64,000 nt of DNA. Origin: Actinostola sp. cb2023 (taxonomy: Eukaryota > Cnidaria > Anthozoa > Actiniaria > Actinostolidae). The stretch spans positions 62,001-126,000 of the forward strand of contig JAUJYZ010000634.1 of assembly GCA_033675265.1 (NCBI GenBank), read 5' to 3'. The translations under genes were made by a program, and so were the position numbers. Positions 51,553-60,808 of this stretch are shown here, piece by piece (the stretch's first letter is position 1; the number at the start of each line of letters is the position of its first letter). The notes beneath the pieces were generated by a model. It was given only the letters and a program-made list of their open reading frames with translations, had not been told where the DNA came from and did not search any database.

Positions 51553-53067
51553 AGTTTTGCTACACCCTAAGTTCTAGACTAAGCTTTGTGTAATACGAAA
51601 CATTCTTTTCTGCAGGTTGATGTATTTATATATTTTATACTTTAACAGTTTTGCTACACCCTACGTTCTAGACGAAGCTTTGTTTAATACGAAACATTCT
51701 TTTTTGTACGTTAATGTATTTTTATATTTTATACTTTTATATCAGTTTTGCTACACCCGTCGTTCTAGACTAAGCTTTGTGTAATACGAAACATTATTTT
51801 TTGTAGGTTGATGTTTTATTTTATTTTATACTTTAACAGTTTTGCTACACCCGTCGTTCTAGACTAAGCTTTGTGTAATACGAAACATTATTTTTTGTAG
51901 GTTGATGTTTTATTTTATTTTATACTTTAACAGTTTTGCTACACCCGTCTTTCTAGACTAAGCTTTGTGTAATACGAAACATTCTTTTCTGCAGGTTGAT
52001 GTATTTATATATTTTATACTTGAACAGTTTTGCTACACCCGTCGTTCTAGACTAAGCTTTGTGTAATACGAAACATTCTTTTCTGTACGTTGATGTATTT
52101 TTATATTTTATACTTTAACAGTTTCGCTACATCCGTCGTTCTAGACTAAGCTTTGTGTAATACGAAACATTCTTTTTTGTAGGTTGATGTATTTTTATAT
52201 TTTATACTTTAACAGTTTTGCTACACCCGTCGTTCTAGACTAAGCTTTGTGTAATACGAAACATTCTTTTTTGTAGGTTGATGTATTTTTATATTTCATA
52301 CTTTAACAGTTTTGCTACACCCGTCGTTCTAGACTAAGCTTTGTGTAATACGAAACATTCTTTTCTGCAGGTTGATGTATATATATATTTTATACTTTAA
52401 CAGTTTTGCTACACCCTACGTTCTAGACGAAGCTTTGTTTAATACGAAACTTTCTTTTTTGTACGTTGATGTATTTATATATTTTATACTTTAACAGTTT
52501 TGATTCACCCGTCTTTCTAGACTAAGCTTTGTGTAATACGAAACATTATTTTCTGAGGGTTGATGTATTTATATATTTTATACTTTAACAGTTTTGATTC
52601 ACCCTACGTTCTAGACGAAGCTTTGTTTAATACCAAACATTCTTTTTTGTACGTTAATGTATTTTTATATTTTATACTTTTGTATCAGTTTTGCTACACC
52701 CGTCGTTCTAGACTAAGCTTTGTGTAATACGAAACATTATTTTTTGTAGGTTGATGTTTTATTTTATTTTATACTTTAACAGTTTTGCTACACCCGTCTT
52801 TCTAGACTAAGCTTTGTGTAATACGAAACATTCTTTTCTGCAGGTTGATGTATTTATATATTTTATACTTGAACACTTTTGCTACACCCGTCGTTCTAGA
52901 CTAAGCTTTGTGTAATACGAAACATTCTTTTCTGTACGTTGATGTATTTTTATATTTTATACTTTAACAGTTTCGCTACATCCGTCGTTCTAGACTAAGC
53001 TTTGTGTAATACGAAACATTCTTTTTTGTACGTTGATGTATTTTTATATATTATACTTTTATATTAT

Positions 53068-53140
53068 CACTCTGTAAAGCGCTATTGACATACTATGAAA
53101 TAGCGCTATATAAATAAAGATATTATTATTATTATTATTA
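53068..53140 (+). mobile_element. L2-like retroposon 3' tail inside the satellite, copy 2
   Basis: Same tail and same flanking monomers as copy 1, about 1,595 bases downstream, so it came from segment duplication and not a second insertion. Confidence 0.65.
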
Positions 53141-53617
53141 TATCAGTTTTGCTACACCCTAAGTTCTAGACTAAGCTTTGTGTAATACGAAACATTCTTT
53201 TCTGCAGGTTGATGTATATATATATTTTATACTTTAACAGTTTTGCTACACCCTACGTTCTAGACGAAGCTTTGTTTAATACGAAACATTCTTTTTTGTA
53301 CGTTGATGTATTTATATATTTTATACTTTAACAGTTTTGATTCACCCGTCGTTGTAGACTAAGCTTTGAGTAATACGAAACATTATTTTCTGTAGGTTGA
53401 TGTATTTATATATTTTATACTTTAATAGTTTTGCTACACCCGTCGTTCTACACTAAGCTTTGTGTAATACGAAACATTCTTTTTTGTAGGTTGATGTATT
53501 TTATACTTTAGCAGTTTTGCTACACCCGTCGTTGTCGGTGGCCACGCGCGCGCTCAAAAATGCCGGGGTTCGCCATTCATTACTGTACAGCGGTTTTACG
53601 TGTGAAATATATTCAAA

Positions 53618-54105
53618 ATGGCGGCAAGTTTAACGGTTCAGGAAGTGTTGGGCGAGGTGTGGAGAGAAAGTGATGATGAAAGAAGTGACGATGAGGTGAT
53701 AGAGGAAGTGGATAGGGAGAAGGAAACGTTGGTGAAGTGGATTGAGGAGTTTGAAGGGGGAGATGGATTTGATGATGAGTTTTTCAGAGGGAAAGCGATG
53801 GAGTTGATGCTGCCAGTAGCTCACTTGTCAGCTAGGCTAAAGAACTACAGCTCATCTGAGGCCGATACTCGAACAAAAGGTACGCATTTTAAAACTAAGC
53901 ATATATGCTTATAACAAAAATATTTGGAATTTATTTCAAAAGGCTGTTTTGATCATTGCTGTGAGATTCACATTAATATTGTGTCCCTTTTTTGTTGTAG
54001 GAACTCGCACCTCCTCAGATATTCATCGTTTTTATAAGCTAATTAATCCATTTCAAATTAGTTACAGCTTCATTCATGGTCACAATAGGTCTTCAAGTTT
54101 TATTT
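53618..54105 (+). CDS. Short two-exon gene of the 5-kb transposon
   Basis: Exon 1 starts with ATG at 53,618 (MAASLTVQEVLGEV), is strongly acidic in the middle (DDERSDDEVIEEVDREKE), and ends at a GTACGC donor near 53,880. A pyrimidine-rich TTTTGTTGTAG acceptor precedes exon 2 at 54,001, which keeps the frame and ends at TGA 54,103-54,105. The product is about 122 aa and not recognised. It sits 80 bases inside the left inverted repeat. It may be a truncated first gene of the element; the following 54,415-54,924 frames may be later exons of an originally longer product. Confidence 0.5.
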
Positions 54106-54414
54106 GAACCCTTATACCAGCATTATAAGTACTTTAAACGGCGAACTAATCCAGCTTGAAATGACTACTAATTTATCACACTATTTTAATTTATACGGAT
54201 TATTTCTACATTTCGTCCAATATAATTAATTATAAGCTTACTGTTTGTCAGGAAATTAGTGAATTCTCCTTTTCTTAATTAGGTACGGTTGAATCAGACT
54301 TTCAGCCCCAGGATGAAACCACTTATTTGTTATTCTTAGCCGAAATAACCATGATAAATAAAGGTTGTTGATTTTGCATGTGTCAATATTGTGTGTTTTT
54401 AATACCATAGTTGC

Positions 54415-54924
54415 CACTATACTGTCGACCTCTACTATTACAACTGGATCAGTTCTAGATCACGAAGCCAGACTGTGGCTGAAGTTTATTTATAGACGGT
54501 TGGCAGGAAGGGTATCACTGAGAAGACCATATTATGCAGAGGTCCACCGTTCTATTCCATATGCAGTATTCCATTCTTTGTCTCTTGTACTCAAGCAGTG
54601 TCCTGATCAGTTCAAAGAACCTCTCTGTTACTCTGCAAGGAACAAGAAAGGGGAAGTGATTACTTTTTTACAACTATTGGTTCACTGACATCATTCTTTT
54701 CTTTACTAACTGGAATGACTGAAGGGGAGGTAGGGGGATTCTTTGACCGCAGATTGAAAGGGTTAAAGAGGAATAAGCACAAGGTCAAACTGATTGTTGA
54801 GGACACCAAAGATTTCGCCTTTGTCTATCAAAAGGGGAAAGGGCAAATGACCCTTCAATTCTATTATGGAGAATGGAACTCTCACAACTATCCCCAACAT
54901 CCATGTCCACTAAATGTTGTTTAA
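54415..54924 (+). pseudogene. Degraded ORFs of the 5-kb transposon
   Basis: After a CATAG acceptor-like site near 54,409, a frame encodes LDHEARLWLKFIYRRLAGRV and SIPYAVFHSLSLVLKQCPDQ to a TGA at 54,688. A second frame starting 54,715 (MTEGEVGGFFDRRLKGLKRN) runs to 54,924. Both look like pieces of one transposon protein. Family not recognised. Confidence 0.35.
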
Positions 54925-55239
54925 TAATAATATAGGCTGACCCCAAATTCACTAGCTTCAATGTTTTCTCAATCCAATCCTAATGAGACTATTTAATTTC
55001 TTTGACGTTTGCATAGTAGATTTCATGTCTTGCTGCTCAACGAATTTCAAATAATTAACAATTATCCCCCAAATCAAGAGGGTTGAAATGAGAAAACATT
55101 GAAACTTGTGGATTAGAGTAAAACACTTATTATATTCATGAATAATTCATGAAGAAAACACAATAGAAATCACAACCGTGGCAGAGCTTGTATTTCTGAT
55201 GCAAGATGTCTTGATTTGCATATACTTTAACTTTGATTT

Positions 55240-55402
55240 TTTCGGCGTGGTTGCTTACGTCAGAGGTGGTCGCATACGAGAGGTTCCAGCTACATTTGTA
55301 TAGTGATTTGACTTGGAACTGAACTTTTGGTATTCTGGAAAAATGGTCGCTTACGAGAGGTGGTCGCTTACGAGAGTGGTCGCAACAAGAGGTTCAACTG
55401 TA
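55240..55402. repeat. ACAGTCGAACC-type GGTCGC repeat, truncated copy
   Basis: GTGGTCGCTTACGAGAG-type units with GATTTGACTTGGAACTGAAC, ending GAGGTTCAACTGTA. Its left end is missing compared with the copies at 55,588 and 56,509. Confidence 0.8.
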
Positions 55403-55587
55403 TCTTGACAATTATAGTAGAACATGATTATATCTTCTTATACAACACGTCCGGTTATATTGTATATATATATAATTATTACTAAAAGCATGAAACAGTA
55501 CTAACTAAATACAATATTACTATTTAATAGTACTATGAAACAATAGGAAACAAAGGATATTTCATCAACTAGCAGCCTTGATTAGTA

Positions 55588-55786
55588 CTACAGTCGAACC
55601 CCCCCCCTTAAGCGACCACTCAAAATGTCAAGCTTTGTGGCCACTTACGAGAGGCGGTCGCTTACAAGAGGTTCCAACTATAGTGATTTGACTTGGTACT
55701 GAACTTTTGGTATTTTGGAAAACTGGTCGCTTACGAGAGATGGTCGCTTATGAGAGTGGTCGCAACCAGGCTGTTCAACTGTATTT
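55588..55786. repeat. ACAGTCGAACC-type element, single-unit copy
   Basis: Starts TACAGTCGAACC and ends GTTCAACTGTA, near-inverted ends with TA flanks. The inside repeats the GGTCGCTTACGAGAG motif. It is inserted in a miniature element with CTAAAAGC ends (55,480-55,820). Confidence 0.75.
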
Positions 55787-56185
55787 ATATTTAGTATTTC
55801 ACGCTTTTAGGATTTGTACTCTGGTTCAAATTCTGTAAGTAAAAATTAAATACTGTTTTAATAGTGTTACAATTGTTTTACTTGTAACTTGTCAAAGTAC
55901 AGTCACCAACGTGCACGAGTGTACCGATGCTAGGGTGAAAGAACAACCACATTTGAATATTTAAAAAGATCTTTAATAAATATCAGAAAAATAGAAATCT
56001 TACAAATGAATGTACAATGTATATTATAAATGTACATGTATATCAATAATTTAAAAAATCTACTACCTATTGTTATAAAGGTGTTTTTAAATTTCTATTT
56101 ACATATGTACATTTGTATAAATACATTGATCGTATAATAAATAAAGATTTGTGCCATATTTCCCCATATTTGTATTCTGTACTCT

Positions 56186-56331
56186 ATTTATAGTGGTTTT
56201 ATTTAACCCGTGAGACAAAATATATAGTCAATGTCTAATAGTCAATACCAAACAATAAAACACAATGGAATTAGTGACTACTAAAGTGTATTAGACTAAT
56301 ATATATTTCATGGGTTAAATAAAATCACTCT
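56186..56331. mobile_element. 146-bp miniature element, TTTTATTTAACCC arms
   Basis: Inverted arms of about 40 bases around a core with AATGTCTAATAGTCAATACC and AACAATAAAACACAATGG, related in layout to the 23,063 and 30,939 elements. TA flanks. Confidence 0.75.
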
Positions 56332-56508
56332 AATTTCGTACAGTAAACAACAGCTTTGTAAACCATGAATAAGTTGACTTAGGTAGCTGATTTGACAAAC
56401 CTGAACTCAGGTGGATAATAAATATATTATTAGACAATTTTTGTGTGTAATATGGCTGGTTATATTTTACTAAATATTGTAAAACATAAGCAGTACTACA
56501 CAGTCATA

Positions 56509-56878
56509 TACAGTCGAACCCCCCTTAAGCGACCACCCAAAATGTCAAGCTTTGTGGCCACTTATGAGAGGCGGTCGCATACAAGAGGTTCCCACTATAG
56601 TGATTTGACTTGGAACTGAACTTTTGGTATTTTGGAAAACTGGTCGCTAAATGGGAGAGGTGGTCGCTTACAAGAGGTTCCAACTATAGTGATTTGACTT
56701 GGAACTGAACTTTTGGTATTTTGGAAAACTGGTCGCTAAATGGGAGAGGTGGTCGCTTACAAGAGGTTCCAACTATAGTGATTTGACTTGGAACTGAACT
56801 TTTGGTATTTTGGAAAACTGGTCACTTAGGAGTGGTGGTCGCATACAATAGTGGTCGCAACCAGAGGTTCAACTGTAT
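56509..56878. repeat. ACAGTCGAACC-type element with three internal tandem units
   Basis: Same ends as the 55,588 copy, but the internal unit of about 87 bases (AACTATAGTGATTTGACTTG ... GGTCGCTAAATGGGAGAGG) is present three times. Confidence 0.85.
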
Positions 56879-57792
56879 ACTGTATTTATTAAATTATTAG
56901 GTGTATATATAATGAGTAACTTCAAATGAAGTCTACTCGGTATATGTCAACTTTTTCCAAATTGTTAAATAAAAGAAGTTGATTGTTTTAAAGACAGTAT
57001 TTTGGGCTTATACAGGCACCCCTGTGCTGTGTACTGTCTGATACATTACTATTAATTACCTTACTTATACTAATATCACCAGCCTAATGTGTCTATATTG
57101 TACAAAAATGCTCACTCACATAAGAATGTAGGTCTACCCCATGAAACTACATATATTATCGGGAGTCACTAGTTTTTTATCATTAAGATTGAGAAATACA
57201 AAAATATATTGTGCTTATATGTAGTGCCTGGCATTCCATATGATTGAGAATTGCTGCCCTGCAGCATACAGTGTACAACTGTATTTGTTTTAGCTATTAA
57301 AAAAAGTATGATAGGCAGTATAATTTAATTACCTTTTTAGACAGTGGTACCTCACTGCTCATTCCATTTACATGTTGCATAAATAACCAAGGTTTGGTAA
57401 ATCATTGCCCAAACAATAAATGTGTAACTTTGATTTAATATGTTATGTTTAATTGCAATTAAATATTCAATCTCTTTGAATTATTTATAATTTTGCTCAT
57501 TCATGACCATATCACAAAGGCTCATATGTACCATACCCAAGTATAAAAAAAGCAAACAAAGAAACAAAATGAACAGAATAATTAATACCGTAGTAACAGC
57601 AGATGTAACATGTACAAATGTCACAAGTAAAACTGGGTAAAAATAAATGTTCCTCCCGGCCTCCCTTTTTTATTTCTTGGGCCCTCACCCAACAAAATAG
57701 ACATGTGAAAAGAAAAAGGTTTATAAATTGTTGATTAAAATTTAATAAATAATATTATCATATTCATTAATAATTTGCGGTCTTTCATGTAG

Positions 57793-58068
57793 TCACCGAC
57801 TTTGAATCGCGGCATTCTGTTTATGTTGTGACTCAGAATGCAGAATTAATAAAAAATAAAAAATAAAAACCGGCCAAGTACAGTCGAATGACCCGGCATC
57901 GTCACAAGCTGGTTGTATTTCCCGCCAACAGATCTCCGATTGCAATAACATTACGAACACTCTACGAAAAGCATATTCGAGTGTCGAATCTTGTAGTTGC
58001 AACCAAAGGCAAAGCAATCCCTCGATTAATGTCAAATATGGCCAGAAATCGGAGACTTTGAGATTCAA
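57793..58068 (-). CDS. Weak minus-strand ORF near the right end of the 5-kb transposon
   Basis: A 91-codon ORF (MNLKVSDFWPYL start) with a hydrophobic C-terminal stretch PVFIFYFLLILH. It lies 430 bases inside the right inverted repeat, where a convergent first exon could be expected. No family features; the evidence for coding is only its length and position. Confidence 0.2.
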   Translation of the reverse strand: MNLKVSDFWPYLTLIEGLLCLWLQLQDSTLEYAFRRVFVMLLQSEICWREIQPACDDAGSFDCTWPVFIFYFLLILHSESQHKQNAAIQSR

Positions 58069-58499
58069 TATATCGCGAATTAAGCACGAAAATCAATAAA
58101 ACAAAAAGAAGGTGATTTCATTTGAACACTGGACATGTGTATGGTATATTCTTTTGATCGAAAGAATTAAATCCTAAAAAAATAAAACAAGGGTCAAAAT
58201 CTTACCTTTCGTAAACGAACGTCGTTTGAGAAACAATGACAGATTACAGGATGCAGTAAAATATAAACGTCTTGAGAAAATACCACGAAGTTTGGTACCA
58301 AAATGGAGGTCAAAACAAGCATTGTCATTTGCCGTAATCTGATCGGTTGTCGAATCAAACCGACCGCCTCACGAAGCTCCGAAAGAAATGTCGTTAGCTG
58401 CTCGCTTAATTCGTTACCAGTCTCCCAGAAATCAACGCGCGTCCAGTTTTCAAACAGTGAAAATTACCCCGGCATTTTTGAGCGCGCGCGTGGCCACCG
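58069..58499. other. Right end of the 5-kb transposon; no supported gene
   Basis: Subterminal sequence ending in the 33-bp inverted repeat. A plus-strand ORF at 58,303-58,551 crosses the element boundary into satellite and is not a gene. Confidence 0.6.
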
Positions 58500-58671
58500 T
58501 TGTGTAATACGAAACATTCTTTTCTGTAGGTTGATGTATTTTATACTTTAGCAGTTTTGCTACACCCGTCGTTCTAGACTAAGCTTTGTGTAATACGAAA
58601 CATTCTTTTTTGTAGGTTGATGTATTTATATATTTTATACTTTAACAGTTTTGCTACACCCGTCGTTCTAG
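58500..58671. repeat. 94-bp satellite remainder
   Basis: About 1.8 monomers continuing the array cut at 53,533, ending in CGTCGTTCTAGAC before unrelated sequence. Confidence 0.93.
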
Positions 58672-58772
58672 ACAAAGGAGGATATTCATGGTATCCCGTG
58701 ATGCATTGCGCGACAAGCATATTATCGTATAAATACCCCAGAATCCTTTGCGCGAATTGCGGTAAATTCAGA

Positions 58773-60681
58773 ATGGATGCCGCAACTGTCAGGTCGTGCG
58801 GTGTCAATTTTCTTCAACCATCTCAACTCTTATACTTACACTGCGTGGATTTTGAGTTTCTACATGATTTTCACGTCAAATCTTTGCCATTCATGTCATT
58901 AAAACTAGTTGGTTGCCATGTAAGCTTTCCTGACAAGTTACGTGAGCGCCGGATTGTGTTTCTCCCGGACGGAAAAAATGCGAGAGAGCTGACTGCGGAA
59001 AGATCGCCCTGTATTATCGAAATAATCACTTGTTGTAATATTGAGGTAAGCAACGTTAATATGTTATCATACTCCAATTTGTTTCAATATGACTAGTAGT
59101 TAATTTTATGTAAACTTTGGTACTTTAGTAGTTTATTAAAATGTATCAAACAGTCTGAATGGATCACAGTGATGAATCTCCCGACGTAGACCATTTATGA
59201 AATTAATAATTGATATATCATGAACAATGAACCGGCTAAGATCTCAATATTGATATCAGCAATTTGCAAAAGTTTCTGCTCTTGCTCAAAAACATCGCAG
59301 ATCACACAATCATGGTATATAATTTTCTCGCTTTTTCATTGGTTGATGGAATTTGTAAACACAGATCTTGCCGTCCTGATTGGTTGGATTTTGACAAGCA
59401 ACCATTTGAGTGTTACTTGCAAGCTTTTTTATCAAATCAATTTCATGCAAACAGCCACACGGGGATCAGCCAAAATCAGTTCAAAATCAAAGTTTTCAAG
59501 TCTCAAAGAAACTCTCAGAGAAGTAATTATCAGTGGGGAAAGGTTCACCTTGTGCCTGGTCATTGTGTGAAATCTGAAAGATGCCTTTTTGACACTCAAC
59601 AAAGCCGAAAAATACTCTAAAATCTGGAAAATGTAAGAACTTAGTCAATGGAGAAAAGCACGAGGTCGTGTAACTTGTCTCGAAAAGTATGAAATAACGT
59701 TAGAGAACAATACTTCAGCCGAATGTACGATAGATCTAGTTTTTAAGCTTACTTTCTTTTCGTTTCCCAACATTAACAATTCTGCATCAGACGATCGACT
59801 GTCGTTCTAAATGGGTTTATACGTCGGGGCGTGCATCACTTCATCACTATCAGTTCATGTGTGATTTTCTTCGACTTCAAAACTTGTTTAACTTTAAGAT
59901 TCAGTTTCTGTTACTTTGTGCGCTATATGACCTATCTTTTTGTTTTTTTGCATTTCAGATCTTCTCTAATCCACAAAAAGAAATTGTCCTGGTTTGGGAT
60001 TTTGTTGTCAAGAGTAACTTACAATCTGTGGGTCCTGTAAAACCACTGACTGACTACGAGGGCGATGATCCACTTCCAACGATGCCATGGCTCGACATAT
60101 ATAATTGCAATTGTAATTGTTCAAATCACCAAAATCTCGGGAGTGTTATTCAGAATCTTGTGACAGATGTAACAACATCCAATGCCACACAACTTATCAA
60201 TGAAGATACTGAAGTCAATGAAGAAAGTGATGGATTTTGTACACCAGATGAAGATGATGCATTTCAAGACAACAAGCTTGAGGAACAATTTACTGAGACA
60301 TTTAGGCTAAGAGGAGCAAGTTTCCATGACCATTTTCAAAATGCTCTTAGAAAGTGTAAGTTACTCCAATTAAGTGGAACTAATATAGCAATAACTTTAT
60401 CTTTTGAGCCGGTAAACAAAAGAGATGAAAATGCTATTGTGGTTGTGGCAAAGCTAAATAATACCACTGAACCAATTGGATATGTACCTGGAGAAAGAGT
60501 AGAAAAGATTACCACTGCATACAAAGCAAAACATATTACAAATATCAAAATAGCAATGATCAAGAGAGAATATAATTATTATGTTGGCCGTCGAGTTTAT
60601 ACTGCATCTGTGTCTATTTCAAAAACTGGAGGCAGGTGGCCACCCAAATCCAAGACATATTCATACAATACCATATTTTGA
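58773..60681 (+). CDS. HIRAN-domain protein, two exons
   Basis: Exon 1 (58,773-59,045) opens MDAATVRSCGVNFL and ends at a GAG/GTAAGC donor. Exon 2 (59,959-60,681) follows TTTGCATTTCAG; both junctions are in phase 0, giving 331 aa. Residues about 206-296 form a HIRAN-like domain: FRLRGASFHDHF, LSFEPVNKRDENAIVVV, IGYVPGERV. HIRAN modules bind DNA 3' ends or damaged DNA in HLTF/Rad5-type proteins. Here there is no helicase or RING, so it stands alone. Exon 1 encodes a compact Cys-containing region of unknown fold. The 913-base intron has taken a dispersed repeat. It converges on the minus-strand multi-exon gene, 127 bases apart, and shares a 3' flank motif with the 5-kb transposon. A mobile-element origin is likely but unproven. 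Confidence 0.65.
59275..59755. repeat. Dispersed repeat R in the intron of the HIRAN gene
   Basis: Inverted relative of 13,865-14,425: both carry CATGGTATATAATTTTCTCG, GTTGATGGAATTTGTAAACA and GATAGATCTAGTTTT-type ends. The ORFs inside (LAFSLVDGICK) appear in both copies but in different frames and are unlikely to be coding. Confidence 0.8.
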
Positions 60682-60808
60682 TTATGAAATGCTCAACAGT
60701 GGCAGATCTTGTATTTCTGATACAAAATCATCTTTATTTTCATAGACTTTTAAAATATTTCTCAATAATACAAAATAAATATAAATGTTATTTATATTCG
60801 TGCTCAAC

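Larger units (their letters stand above)
50760..53533. repeat. 94-bp satellite array with 1.6-kb higher-order repeat
   Basis: Two diverged edge monomers and about 28 further monomers. A segment of about 1.6 kb is repeated: the run around 51,345-51,550 recurs at about 52,935-53,140 including rare variants (ACGTTGATG, TTTCGCTACATCC). Within each copy sits the same short retroposon tail. Several monomers carry the variants CACCCTACGTTC or TTGATTCACCC. Confidence 0.95.
54925..57792. other. Gene-free interior of the 5-kb transposon with inserted repeats
   Basis: Mostly AT-rich with no supported exon. Contains the 3' motif shared with the HIRAN gene (55,172), three copies of the ACAGTCGAACC repeat, an interrupted miniature element at 55,480-55,820 with CTAAAAGC ends, and another at 56,186-56,331 (TTTTATTTAACCC arms). 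Confidence 0.6.
53536..58499. mobile_element. 4,964-bp transposon with 33-bp terminal inverted repeats
   Basis: The ends are CGGTGGCCACGCGCGCGCTC continuing AAAAATGCCGGGG, matched by a perfect inverse at 58,467-58,499. It interrupts the 94-bp satellite: the left flank is CACCCGTCGTTGT and the right flank TTGTGTAATACG, so TTGT may be a 4-base target duplication, though part of one monomer is gone. Inside are a short spliced gene near the left end, degraded ORFs at 54.4-54.9 kb, and several inserted repeats. A 3' motif at about 55,172 (GTGGCAGAGCTTGTATTTCT) also follows the HIRAN gene at about 60,703, suggesting a related lineage. Confidence 0.85.
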
